From Arthrinium phaeospermum (taxonomy: Eukaryota; Ascomycota; Sordariomycetes; Amphisphaeriales; Apiosporaceae), in contig QYRS01000003.1 in NCBI GenBank assembly GCA_006503535.1, positions 3,906,001 to 3,970,000 of the forward strand: DNA of 64,000 nucleotides. Reading direction: 5' to 3'. This document shows, one piece after another, positions 34,881 through 45,332 of this stretch. A model generated the notes under the pieces. The model had not been told where the DNA came from, did no database searches, and was given only the letters and a program-made list of their open reading frames with translations. Both the position numbers and the translations under genes were made by a program. Position 1 is the first letter of the stretch. Each line of letters begins with the position of its first letter.

Positions 34881-36026
34881 TCAGGGAGCAATATGGTAGA
34901 TCAAGTCCCCCTCGCGAGTCCAGCCCTTCTTCTCAAGATAGACCATGAGCGCGTAGTTGAGGTCGATCAACAAGTCCACGGGCGCTTTGGACAGGCTGGC
35001 GGGGATCATCCGGTGCGTGCTGCCGGTGAAGCGCGCGCCGCATTGGACATCGAGGTCCTCCAGGATCGGCTGTACTTGGGCCTTGTTCACGGCTCGGTAA
35101 ATCGCGGCAACGACTTCGCTCTTGGCCGCCTGGCTGTATCCCCAGCCGCCCCGCTTCAGCGCCATGAGGTAGTTGCGCGCGATGTGGCGCGGCAGGCCGT
35201 GCAGCCGGGTGCAGGCCTCGTCGACGACCTCGAACAGGGTCTTGGAATCCTTGGCGTCGAGCTGTCGGATGAGGCTGTACAGCTCGGTGAAGTGGTCGCT
35301 GCTCGTCGTGCGGGGGGCCTTCTCCATGCAGCGGATTACCTGTCGCAGCTTCGACGAGGGCGGGGACTTGGCCTTGATCAAGAAGATGGCATACCTAGAG
35401 ACCTGAAGGCCACAGCGCTTGGCCAAGTCGAGCATGTCTGCGTCGTGGTAGCCGGACTGGGAGCCGCTCGGATTGTTGGCGATCAGGTAGAAGTAAAGGG
35501 CTTCTCTTCGAATCTTGCCCATCCGGAGATCTTCCTTACTTGAGTGCTTGATCATGCCGTCGACGATCCTAAGCAGCTTCTTCTCGTCGCGCTCGCTTCC
35601 GGCAAAGTGCTTGTCCAGCTTATCACCGACGTCCTGGTATGCCATACGGCTGGCGAACAAGTTGTTTTTGTTGAAGAGCTTGGCGGTCTTCTTGTTCAGG
35701 CAGCGGAGGCAGACGTTTCGGAGCTCGTCGTCCGTGATCGGTGCGGCAGCTTCGAGCACGCCCTTCAAGATGAAGAAGGTCTCGTCGGGCCAGTTTCGCT
35801 TCATGAGGCGGGCAGTCAGAGCCTTTATGTCAACTTTGCCGCCGCCAACGATCTCCTCGAGAACCTCACGCAGGGCGGAAACGTGGTCGCCATTGAATGG
35901 CATAGCGCGCAGGACCTTGGGATTGGTATGAAGCTCTCGAATGCGGCGCTTGGCAATGAGAGGGTGCATATGCTCCAGGATGTCGGTGAGTTGCTCTGTC
36001 TTGAGCTTGACCATAGAAGTAGCCAT
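34881..36026 (-). CDS. Array copy 3: intact member of the local paralogous family
   Basis: An intronless gene of 381 residues begins MATSMVKLKTEQLTDILEHM. It has the best-preserved family pattern: MHPLIAKRRIRELHTNPKVL, RAMPFNGDHVSALREVLEEI, then AAPITDDELRNVCLRCLNKK, a helical centre, LHGLPRHIARNYLMALKRGG, and MIPASLSKAPVDLLIDLNYA followed by LMVYLEKKGW. The blocks align in order with the last two thirds of the four-exon protein at 38764-41205. A TATAAAT-like sequence lies about 250 bp upstream. No targeting signal is visible. Function is unknown. Confidence 0.8.
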   Translation of the reverse strand: MATSMVKLKTEQLTDILEHMHPLIAKRRIRELHTNPKVLRAMPFNGDHVSALREVLEEIVGGGKVDIKALTARLMKRNWPDETFFILKGVLEAAAPITDDELRNVCLRCLNKKTAKLFNKNNLFASRMAYQDVGDKLDKHFAGSERDEKKLLRIVDGMIKHSSKEDLRMGKIRREALYFYLIANNPSGSQSGYHDADMLDLAKRCGLQVSRYAIFLIKAKSPPSSKLRQVIRCMEKAPRTTSSDHFTELYSLIRQLDAKDSKTLFEVVDEACTRLHGLPRHIARNYLMALKRGGWGYSQAAKSEVVAAIYRAVNKAQVQPILEDLDVQCGARFTGSTHRMIPASLSKAPVDLLIDLNYALMVYLEKKGWTREGDLIYHIAP

Positions 36027-36776
36027 GATGGACGGTTTATGGGTGTAACGTTGGTAGAGGTGGGTTTGTTGGAGGTAGAATTGTTGCGTAGGAGTGAGGC
36101 CTGGAGATCAAGCGTGATGTAGATCGCAGAGAGTGAAAGACAATGAGAAAGAGAGGCACGAGGTAGCAAGACACTGCTCTGCTGAATGTCTGGTTGATGC
36201 TTTACCAGTGGTGATTCCGAAGAGAGTGTGAGCAGAGAAGAGGATGGAAATAATGACTGGTGGTGGAAGTTGACGGATTTATAGGTCCACTCAACACCTC
36301 AAGCTGGGACGGGTGATGAGCAATTGAATAATGTATGTAGACCCAATTGAATGCAGAAAACCTGGCAAACCCACAGCAGCTACTTCACATGTTGATAAAT
36401 CCCCGTACTGCCAATGTGAAGTAGCCTATCCATGTATTTACTAATAACCAAGAAAAGAGTACTACAGGCAATGGAGCGAAATAGCAACCAAAAATGTGTT
36501 GAAATAGTAGATAATGGACCTGATCGACATCCCATCCTTGTCAACCATGAGATATCATGTGGAAATATAGTAGTGTTCTATAGCTATGTAGCGAACGTGG
36601 GTTTCCGTATCTGAAAAGTAGTCGTGTGTATCATGCCTTTGTCTCATGCAGTTCATTCCGTCGTAATTCCTCCGAGGTCGAAGCCCCATGTGTATCCCAA
36701 TCTTCATGTATGGCGCTTCCCTCCGTTTTTTTTATATGAGTGTAGCCCCTCAGGGCTACTCCGGGTATCCTATTTC
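36027..36776. promoter_or_regulatory. Spacer between array copies 2 and 3
   Basis: On the minus strand CTATAAATC lies at about 36276-36284, some 250 bp upstream of the copy 3 ATG, and could be its TATA box. The remainder is AT-rich and non-coding as far as I can see. Confidence 0.4.
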
Positions 36777-37913
36777 CTATTTCCAACTCTTGAAGATCCA
36801 CTCCCCCTTGTAATCCCAGCCCTTGTCCTTGAGGTACTCGATCACCGCGTTGTTGAGGTCGATGACGAGATCCCGGTTATTGACATCGAACAGGCAGGGC
36901 GGCACCAATCGGTGCTTGTCGAAGCCGGAGTAGCAGGCATGGACAAGGCCCTTAAGCAAGGGCTGAACTTGCTCCTGTCGGTTCGCAAAGTGGTCGCTGA
37001 CGATGTCTGCCTCGAGGTGTCGCCACGCCACGTGGAGGTCGTCGGGGTCCCGCCATAGCGCGTCGAGGTAGTTCTGGGAGATGAACCGTGGCATATAGAG
37101 CAGCCGCGCGTGGGCGCGCTTGATGGCCGTAAAGACCATCTCCATGTCTAGTCGGTCCAGCCGCTGCAGGAGCTCGTACAACGTCGCCGTGAAGTAAGGG
37201 TCCATGCGTTTGTCGCCACCGGGTGTAGTGGACCACCGGAAGCGCTTCAGGAAGGCGACGATCTTCTTGACCGGAGGGGACTGGCACTCGAAATCCAGGT
37301 GGGGGAGAGCTTGTACGGCAACGTCGGCGTCGCAGGCCGTGGCCAATTGCAGCATTTGAGAAGGGAGGTAGGGCGGTCTGACGCCGGCGTCCGATATCAA
37401 CGCGTAGAACAGCGTCTCCCTCTGAGACGGATTCAGCTTGTGTATGATCCGGTTGATCATCTTGAGGACGAGCCTATCACTCGTATCCTTCTTATGAAGT
37501 CGGAACTGCAGATCCAAGGTGTCATGGTAGCGCTCGAAGCCGTTGTTGCTGTCGCTCATGAACGCCGGGTGCTTCAGGACGCCGAGCGTCTCCGCGTCGA
37601 GGAAGCGAAGGCATACCAGATGCAGCTCCTCGTTGGACACGATCGCCGCAAGCGAAGCTTGGAGGCATTCGACCATGGCATCGATGGCCCGGTCGGGCCA
37701 CTCGTGGAGGTGGAGATCTGCGACCTCACGGACCCCGAGTCCGCCGTGCCTGACGATCAGCTGCAGCACGTGGCGCAGCTCGCCGAGGTAATCTCCATTG
37801 AACGGCAGAGCCTTGAGTAGCTTGACGTCGGTCGCGATTTTGGCTAGCCGCTGCTCGGCGACGGCGGGGTGCAGCCTGTGCAGTATCTCCTCGAGGGCCT
37901 TGTGGTTGGCCAT
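36777..37913 (-). CDS. Array copy 2: intact member of the local paralogous family
   Basis: An intronless gene of 378 residues starts MANHKALEEILHRLHPAVAE. Blocks in order are LHPAVAEQRLAKIATDVKLL, KALPFNGDYLGELRHVLQLI, SNEELHLVCLRFLDAETLGV, LLYMPRFISQNYLDALWRDP, and LVPPCLFDVNNRDLVIDLNN followed by AVIEYLKDKGW. It is rich in Leu and charged residues and should be helical. It lies next to the four-exon member, with 850 bp between them. No catalytic motif is evident, so a binding or scaffold role is more likely than an enzyme; that is inference. Confidence 0.8.
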   Translation of the reverse strand: MANHKALEEILHRLHPAVAEQRLAKIATDVKLLKALPFNGDYLGELRHVLQLIVRHGGLGVREVADLHLHEWPDRAIDAMVECLQASLAAIVSNEELHLVCLRFLDAETLGVLKHPAFMSDSNNGFERYHDTLDLQFRLHKKDTSDRLVLKMINRIIHKLNPSQRETLFYALISDAGVRPPYLPSQMLQLATACDADVAVQALPHLDFECQSPPVKKIVAFLKRFRWSTTPGGDKRMDPYFTATLYELLQRLDRLDMEMVFTAIKRAHARLLYMPRFISQNYLDALWRDPDDLHVAWRHLEADIVSDHFANRQEQVQPLLKGLVHACYSGFDKHRLVPPCLFDVNNRDLVIDLNNAVIEYLKDKGWDYKGEWIFKSWK

Positions 37914-38763
37914 CTTGGAGATTATACCGAATGAGCCTCGGAATTATGAGTCGTCATGCTATGCACAAGTGACAGAGGAGCAGAGGTTGACGCCCCCGCG
38001 ATTGACCGGAATGACGGAGATCGCGGCTGGGGGAAATTATCCATAATTATGGAAAAACGATAGTTGGACGATTGAGGTTAGGTGGTGTGGATGATGTTCC
38101 CAAGGAAGGTTTAGGTTGGTAGAGATCCCGTGAAGCTCATTGGGGAGGCATCGAAATAGTCAAGGCCTTGCCAGCGTGGCCGTGGAGTCTCAACCAGCTT
38201 TGGGACGCAAGTTTGAGCAACATGGTGAGGCCGGGTCCGGGTGGAGCAAATGCACATATACAATTGGCCAGAATGTGCCTCTGGCGCTTACACGATTGCC
38301 GCACATGTTCAACGTCGCCTCGGCGAAATACTGCAAGCGAATCTTCAAGGCGAGTTGCTATAATGAGTGTAGACATATTCCTCGTAATCATGGACGGGTT
38401 TAGGTCAAAAGCAGCCTTGCAGACGATTTGTAACATCGAACCGAGCGCTGACAGAAAAACAAAATGCAAAAACACAGTTAATAGTAATTTACAAACTTGT
38501 GTCAAGAATCAACTGAATTGATCGAGGGGATTATCTATTAAGGACTCAAATGATCTCCTATCTCATTGAGTGTAAGCCATCCTATTCTGGCTCAGATCCT
38601 CTTGACATGCCGGTCCTGGCAGAATCCCAAAACTTCTCGCACGAGATTTCTCTTGATCTCGCAATTTATAATACACTATGTTACATTGATCTGCCTAAAG
38701 GTTGCGTCAGTATTGTTGTTTCAACGCGTGAGGAAGGATAGTACACACCTGCTATCCGAATCC
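37914..38763. promoter_or_regulatory. Spacer between array copies 1 and 2
   Basis: This 850-bp spacer carries the copy 2 upstream region and the copy 1 3' UTR. No supported coding frame was found. Confidence 0.35.
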
Positions 38764-41205
38764 CTACTCCAAATCCTCGACCGAGTCAGTGAACGGGGGA
38801 GGGTCGCGCCCATCCGCCGGCTGGAGTGTAATGATCTGGTCCTCCAGACCATGCATCTTCGGATGCTTAACGATCATGTTATTGAGCTTGATGAGCTCAA
38901 GGAAAGACAACTCCTTCACCGCATCGGGAACGGAGTAAGTGCCGTGCTCGGCAGTCTCAAGGGCCTCCAGGTAACCCAGGAAGAGGGACTCAACGACGTC
39001 GGATGCCCGATCCGGATCGAAGGCACAAGCAGGAACGAGCGAGGCAGTGAAATCGGCTCGATTCCAGCGGGGCTTCGCGACCAGAATCCGCCAGTTGCGG
39101 ACGACCTGCTGCTGGATAACACGAACTTGGTTATCGGCGCTCGAAATCTTGTCCCGGAGCTGCACATAGCTCTGCACGGTCAAGCCCTGAACTTCTCGAA
39201 GCAGAACAGCGGTGTTCTGCATGATACTGTCGAATTTGTCCGTGTCCAGGACAGCATCGGCCGATTTCAACAGGGGAACGAGCCAGCGAGGCCACGACCC
39301 GGCGCTCAGATTGTGGCGGAAGCCGGTCAGCGACTCCGGCGTCAAGGCCTTGGCCAAGTCGATTGCTCGCTCCAGAGACTGCATACCGTTTGTCCGGGCT
39401 GTCAGAGTCAAATACAGATCTTCCCGCAGACGAGGCGTGGTTGCGCGCTTGACGAGCTCCTGCGTGTCGTCCAGGAGCTGGAGGCGTGACTCTGAGTCCT
39501 GCTGGTCCAGGATGCGCTTGATCTGGATGTAGCGCATGGTAAACGGGCGGTCCTTATAGACCGCAGCACCTAAATCGTGTTAGCAAGCATGTTGTGAGGC
39601 TGGATGGATATAGACGGTATACGTACCCTCGAGGCAGTCAATGTTGTTCGCGGTGAGTTTTTCGAGGCAAGCGAACAGGAGCTCCGCGAAACTGGTCGGC
39701 CGGGGAGTCAAGAAGTCTTCAACGGTCTTAACCCACTGGTTGCTGGGCTCGACCTCGATGAAGTTGAAGAATGCCGTGCGGAACTCGCGTCCCTTCTCGA
39801 CATCTCGGAGAATTGTGACAAGTGCCCGGGCTTGAGCTTGGGTGGCTCCAGGCAACAGCTGGCTGGGCATTTCCTCTCCGCGCAACTGGATGAGACGACT
39901 CCGCGCCATGTACAGGGTCAGGTCTGTAAGCATTGTATAGACCCGTTGCCAATTGAACTGCGAATCGGTGACAGCTTCTGTGGTGGTTAGCTAAGACATC
40001 CTGAGAAAAAGGAAAGAAAGGGAAGGATCGTGGGTGGAGGAAATTATATATGTGTGTGTGTTCGTAAAAGAACGAGGGGAAAATGAAGTCGAACATACCA
40101 AATTCCTGATTAGCTGACGACCGGGTTCGTTCCTGATCAATAGCGGCGGCTTGGATCCGGTTTTGCTGAATGATGGCTTGGGCCTGGCTTTGCTCCATTG
40201 CCATTTGGATATCATCCTGGGCAAACCGGACAGGGCCTCGCTGGGTCTGCTGGCCTCGCTGAATAGCAGCCAAGATTCGCTCCTGATCAATAACCTCTTG
40301 ACGCTTGCTTTCCTCAATTGCGTTCTGGAGAGCATCCTCAAACCCATCTTGGACATCGTCTTCCTGGTGTTGCTGGCCACTCTGGATTGCAGCCAAGATG
40401 CGTCCCTGCTCGATTGCCTGTTGGTCGTTGCTCTGCTCAATCGCGGCTTGAAGATTATCATCAGCAGGCTCATCTTGGGTATGGGCTCCCTGGTTTTGCT
40501 GGCCTCGCTTGATGGCATTCCAGATTCGCTGCTGATCGATTGCCTCTTCCTTCTTGCTTTGCTCGATTGCCGATCGGATTTGATTGGAATCAAACCCTTC
40601 TGGAATCTGGCTCTGATCGATTGCTTCCTGGATCTCGTCTAGCATGAAGCCATCTTGGATGTTGCAACCCATCGGTGTGCGGGTGGACAGGAATTGGATC
40701 TGTAGTGTTGTTCATCGTTAGCATGTTTAAGTGACAAAAGTAGGATTTGCTGTGTGCCATGAAGCAAGCAAGCAAGTAACCAAGATGCCAAACACAAGTG
40801 GTACTGCTAGCACAAGCTGCGCGCGGGGGGAGAGAAGGGAGAGGAGAGGAGGGAGTGGATGAAGAGGAGGGAGGTGATGAAGGTGATGAAGGTGATGAAG
40901 GTGATGAAGGTGATGAAGGTGATGAAGGTGATGAAGGTGATGAAGGTGATGAAGGTGATGGAGAGGAGGGAGAGGAGGGAGTATGATAAATCAAACCTGC
41001 TTACCTTTGCCTTGATCTTGGGGTACTTGTCAGCAGCGACCTCAAGGGCGACCTTGGCGGCGTAGTAGTTGAAGAACAACAAGAGGAACGTGTAGCCAGG
41101 GATGGTCTGCTTCGTGACGTCGATGATGAGGAGGGTGAGAAGCATAGCAAAGATGCCAAGGAGGGAGAAGTCGGAAAGAGGCGACCAATCCGTGGTGAGA
41201 GCCAT
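38764..41205 (-). CDS. Array copy 1: membrane-anchored protein with five UIM-like repeats fused to the family domain
   Basis: Four exons, 41205-41005, 40699-40099, 39977-39627 and 39569-38764, join in phase to give 652 residues. Residues 14-50 are hydrophobic (LLGIFAMLLTLLIIDV, then YTFLLLFFNYY), one or two membrane segments. Residues 87-260 hold a repeat of about 40 residues. Each unit has a ubiquitin-interacting-motif-like core (EIQEAIDQS, QIRSAIEQS, NLQAAIEQS, ALQNAIEES, DIQMAMEQS) and a second element like QERILAAIQRGQQ. From about residue 275 the sequence follows the neighbouring intronless copies: MARSRLIQLRGEEMPSQLL for the HP block, VVRNWRILVAKPRWNRADF for the RNY block, VPDAVKELSFLELIKLNNMI for the C-terminal block. 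Ubiquitin binding at a membrane is inference. Confidence 0.75.
40876..40956. repeat. 9-bp minisatellite, nine perfect copies, inside intron 1 of array copy 1
   Basis: GATGAAGGT is repeated nine times without error. It lies in the 305-bp first intron (40700-41004) of the UIM-repeat gene, so on the sense strand it reads as a C/T-rich tract. Purine-rich sequence (GAGGAGGGA) flanks both ends. Confidence 0.9.
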
Positions 41206-41239
41206 GATGAAGGTGTTCAATTGTTGTTGTTGATGAAGC

Positions 41240-41450
41240 TACTGGAGAAGAAGCTGAAGGTGATGAGGCTAGCGATGGCGAAGCTAGCGATGATGGAGTT
41301 GATGTCGATGAGGTCGACGTTGATGAAGTTGATGTTGATGCAAGTTGATGTTGATGCAAGTTGATGTTGATGCAACTTGATGTTGATGGAAGTTGGTGAT
41401 GATGAGGTTGATTGCGATGGAGCGATCGAAGTTGATGAAGCTTTCAATGA
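41240..41450. repeat. Degenerate GATGTT/GATGAA repeats upstream of array copy 1
   Basis: Imperfect trinucleotide-like repeats, such as GTTGATGTTGATGCAA recurring three times around 41330-41385, lie in the presumed 5' UTR or promoter of the gene starting at 41205. They resemble the motif of the intronic minisatellite and probably expanded by slippage. Confidence 0.6.
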
Positions 41451-42282
41451 TGAGGTGTCAAAGATGAAAATGTGCCGAAGCAAAAGGTGAAGCGCGCGTT
41501 GCGCAAAGCGGTTGGTTGCGAATAGCAACAAGTAAAGATGAGAAGAGGTGTGATGGGTGAATGTTCTCGTTGATGGAGAGGATGGAGATGAAGGAGTAGA
41601 CCACTTCAGAAGTGGAAGTGAAGGATGAGGAGTTGTGAGGATGGACTGCGAAGTTCAGGTGTGAATGTGGTTTGTGTTTGAGCACAAGTTGGGAAGAGGA
41701 ATTGAGGGTGGGAAAGTTGCCCTCTTTTATGTTGATGAGGGAGTGATCTGATGGGAGAGGATCAAGAATCAGATCAGCCAGTTACTGTGTACAGGTGGAA
41801 TCCAATCATTGAATAGAGGCATGAATTAGAATCCGGCCAATCAGAAATCCAGATCAGCTCGAGATTAAGGAATAGGAACGCAGTAACTGGCCAACTAGTA
41901 GCTAGGATTATAGGGAACAACCACTTACACAGGTATCTAGAGTAGCAAACAGACCCCACATCTGTCCGAAAGAGGAAATCAGATCAGCCAGATCACTGGA
42001 AATAGGAAGCAAACATTGAAACAGCTATCCGAAATAGGAAACCACACGGAAAAGTGGACCCGACGGCAGCACTGGCGATGAAATCATGGTGTTTAGGGCT
42101 CTATTGACTACCTAGGTACTTGTGCTCAACCAGTCACATTTCAGTAACCAGGTGGATTTATTCAGTAGTGACCAGAATCAGTCTCTCCAAACCCCTCAAT
42201 GTACCTGTAAACTCAAGCTCTTCCGCCCTAGCCTAAACGAGAAAATAGCTGTAGTAACCCAATTCAAGATCACTCTTCTCAA
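41451..42282. other. Upstream region of array copy 1 and 3' flank of the beta-propeller gene
   Basis: Both flanking genes are on the minus strand. A short motif, AGATCAGCCAG, occurs at about 41772 and 41985. No coding frame was recognised. Confidence 0.35.
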
Positions 42283-43485
42283 TCAGTGCCCCTCATCCGC
42301 GGCATGTGTGGTATCGATAGCCACAACCTTGGCGGGCTCGACAAACGAGCCGTTGACGGGGCTCGTCAGTCCTCCAGCCGTGACCACGTAGAGCATGTGG
42401 CTATCCGAGTCGGTTCTGCCGAAGACGGCCGCGTTGGCGCCCGCCATGGTCTCTTGATGCTGATCGCCCGCCACCACTGCCGACATGCCCGTGTCCTGAT
42501 TGTAAGCGATCACCGTGTTGTTCGGGTTCGTGGTGATCCACAGGGTCCCGTTCTCGGCAATGGCGAAATCGTCCATGAACGTGATGGGCATGGAGACCAC
42601 CGTCTCCACGGTCACATTGGTGGAGTTGTTGTTGCCGCTCTCGAGAGTAGCAGTAAACATAGGACCGCTGAAATCAACCGTAGTAGTCGTATCAGGTAGG
42701 GAATCTGAAGATGAAGGAGTGGCAGGGACAGCGTAGCCGTCCTCGTCGATGGCCATACGGTACATGGTGGCGGCGAAGCTGTTGGTCCAGTAGACATAAC
42801 CATCGTGGATCTTGATGCCGTTGATGCCCATCAGGAAGGGCCATCCTTGTACGGGGGCCATCTCGGGGACAGCAGCTACGATGTCGATTTTGCCCGAAGT
42901 CACATCGACTCGGAGAAGAGAGCCCATGGAGTCGGCGACGAAGATGACACCCGGCCTATCCGGGACGCTGGTGAGCCCATTAGGATAGACGTTCTCAGGC
43001 AAATTCAGCAGCTTAGTGAAGGAGGGATGCTTGCCACTCCAGACGCAGTCAATCTTGCAGGTGACGGCAGCGTCGGCCATTGAGACCCGCCAGAGTGAGA
43101 AGGTGCCGAAGATGGGCGTGGCCGTGCCGGTGAACTTGCCGCCCGCTACCACAAAGACATCGGGAGAGGCCTCAGTGATACCCAGCACGCCAGTCATGTC
43201 GGGAAACTCAAAGAGCAGAGTGACCTGGGGCTCTTTGGATTGAATCGCCGACAGGGAGTAGAGCTGAGGGGCGGGCTGGAGCACAGTGAACAATAGATCG
43301 CCGTTGGAGCGAGCAGCGACGTTCTCGATCCATGTGCCGTTCTGCTCAAACTGGAATAACTGGCGAGAGGGAAAGGGCAAATGAGCCATGTTGACGTTGT
43401 CGATGGGGATGCTGTTGGGGATGACATCGGCGACTGCCAGACCCAAGGTCTGGTTCAGCAGGATTGCCAGAACGAGGAAGAACAT
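42283..43485 (-). CDS. Secreted SMP-30/TolB-like six-bladed beta-propeller protein
   Basis: One exon encodes 400 residues. A signal peptide, MFFLVLAILLNQTLGLAVAD, directs secretion, and several N-x-S/T sites (NGT, NNST, NVT, NGS) could be glycosylated. Blade-like repeats are visible: ENVAARSNGDLLFTVLQPAP, PNGLTSVPDRPGVIFVADSM, LMGINGIKIHDGYVYWTNS, MDDFAIAENGTLWITTNPN. This pattern (NG-x-x-x-D-x-YW-TN) is that of SMP-30/gluconolactonase-like fungal proteins. Some relatives act as pericyclases (hetero-Diels-Alderases) in tropolone-sesquiterpenoid pathways. No such pathway is visible here, so function is open. Confidence 0.85.
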   Translation of the reverse strand: MFFLVLAILLNQTLGLAVADVIPNSIPIDNVNMAHLPFPSRQLFQFEQNGTWIENVAARSNGDLLFTVLQPAPQLYSLSAIQSKEPQVTLLFEFPDMTGVLGITEASPDVFVVAGGKFTGTATPIFGTFSLWRVSMADAAVTCKIDCVWSGKHPSFTKLLNLPENVYPNGLTSVPDRPGVIFVADSMGSLLRVDVTSGKIDIVAAVPEMAPVQGWPFLMGINGIKIHDGYVYWTNSFAATMYRMAIDEDGYAVPATPSSSDSLPDTTTTVDFSGPMFTATLESGNNNSTNVTVETVVSMPITFMDDFAIAENGTLWITTNPNNTVIAYNQDTGMSAVVAGDQHQETMAGANAAVFGRTDSDSHMLYVVTAGGLTSPVNGSFVEPAKVVAIDTTHAADEGH

Positions 43486-45332
43486 TTTGACTGAAGTCTT
43501 GAACTCGTTTAACAGATCGATGTCGGATGAGAGAAATGGAGCTTGTTGTTGGTGAGCATGAAAGTCGGCGATGTGGGTTTGAGATGGGATGCTAGTGAGA
43601 TCAGATTCACCTTGGTAAGATGGGACCTTGGCAAGATGAACAATGGACTATTGATGGGCCTATGGGTGCCAGAGGTGCCACTGAATAGACTAGATCAACT
43701 AGCCCAAGCCAATGAGTGAGGGATAGAAGGTATGGTGTGTAAGTCGACGACCAGTCCCCTAGGCTTGATTATTTCCCTGTACGATAGAGCATATGCGACC
43801 AGTTGTGGTTTAGTTTAGTGATTTATTCCTTAGGTCTATGCCTACTAATAACTACGGGAACACTACAGCAGAATTGGCCCGTCAGCTGCAGCCGTATTCA
43901 TCCCTTGCTGTCTGCTACCAGACGGTGTATGCGATCCCTACGTTTGGTCTTGGCAGGGACGTCGTGATCCTTCACTTTGGACCTGGTCCATGCATGCAAT
44001 CCCGCTTCCCGCGCCACAGCAGCAAACCTCGTATCTCGGGTAGGGGTTGCTTGTTGACCTTGAATAGCGAATGATGATGATATGATAGTATTCTCATGGG
44101 ATGTTAGCAATAAATTGCACATTGTTTGGGGGTTGAGTTGAGGTTCTCCAGATCGGATCGTCTGAATGCACTGGTAAGGCGCAGTACCGTAGGGCACAAC
44201 GTTAATTGCACATCAATGCGGGGAAGGTCACAAATTACGGGCGTCTCAATCAATGCCATATCTACGGACAATGGATATGCCGAATTCGTGATTACCTTAC
44301 TCAAATATGGGGTTGAGTGGACGCAGACCAGCCAAAGGTTTCGGCATCGTGTTTAAACCACATCTGAGAGGTAGGTAAGTAGCGAGCGGGCGTCAATCAG
44401 GCTATTGTCTGTCTGGCGCATATGCACGAAAACGGCAGAGGTTCTAGCGCCTTCTGCCGTGCGACGCCCGTCTCCACGCTTGCCACGAGCCACGGCAGGA
44501 GCGAAACCTGCAGTGCGCTCCGGCTGCAGAACGTGCAAGCTCTTCGCCGATCTTTTCAATGGCTTCGGAGTTTAGAAGGAGGACCTCGAGGGGTCCGCGT
44601 TGCGTGTTGCTGAGCTGAGCGGGGGGACAACAATGCGCCGGGCACCCCGCCGACGACCGCCAAGGCCAATTGCCCAGGGTCTTCCCTCCTAATTGTCGCT
44701 CAATCTTGATTCGAATCTTGGAGGGCGTTTACGACCGATCTTGCTGCTTGCTTATCCAAGACCCTGAATCGCTCGTCGCCAAGATCTCCAACGTTTTTTT
44801 CTCGGGCTGACTAACGAGACGGACTGGCGTCGGCTTTACCGGGCGCTGCGACCGACCCTGGACAACATCGAGACAGCCAACCTTTTTCCCACATCACACA
44901 CCGCAGCAATTGGCGGACCCAGTTTCGCGGAACATAAGGCTATGACGGTGCGGAAAAAGCCGCATGGAGCACATCGGTGTTAGTTAGCCTTTGTAATGTT
45001 GCTCCATATCTCCATACTTGACAACGTCATGCAAACTGTACCGGTAGCCTCGGTGCTTGGCAGCCATGACCCAACTATGCGTTCAGCAGTATAAAACATC
45101 AAGAGCGTCCGCCTCGAAATTCAGACTAGAAATTTGAAGTACCAATCTCATCATCTCATCCATCGTGTGTCTTTGACATTGCAACAACTTAAACCCAGTT
45201 CTACTTGTCCTACTTGAACCTGTCAGCACCCTAATTCGAAGCTTAAAAGCCCCTGACGCTAGAAGCCCCCTAGCGCTTCCAGTCCACTAATAAGACCCCT
45301 CAACCACAAGCCAACCACACTTCACCACCACC
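43486..45332. promoter_or_regulatory. Divergent upstream region with TATA box for the reductase gene
   Basis: This 1.85-kb space separates divergent start codons. A good TATA box, GTATAAAAC, lies at about 45089-45097, 240 bp before the reductase ATG; the sequence after it is CT/CA-rich as expected of a 5' UTR. No supported gene is seen between 43500 and 45000. Confidence 0.5.

Noticed and set aside
40876..40956. CRISPR-like array
   Set aside because: The units are contiguous 9-bp repeats without spacers, in a eukaryotic intron.
40807..41220. 137-codon frame containing a long Phe-Ile-Thr repeat
   Set aside because: The repeat is the intronic GATGAAGGT minisatellite read through on the minus strand; exon 1 ends at a GTAAGC donor at 41004, before it.
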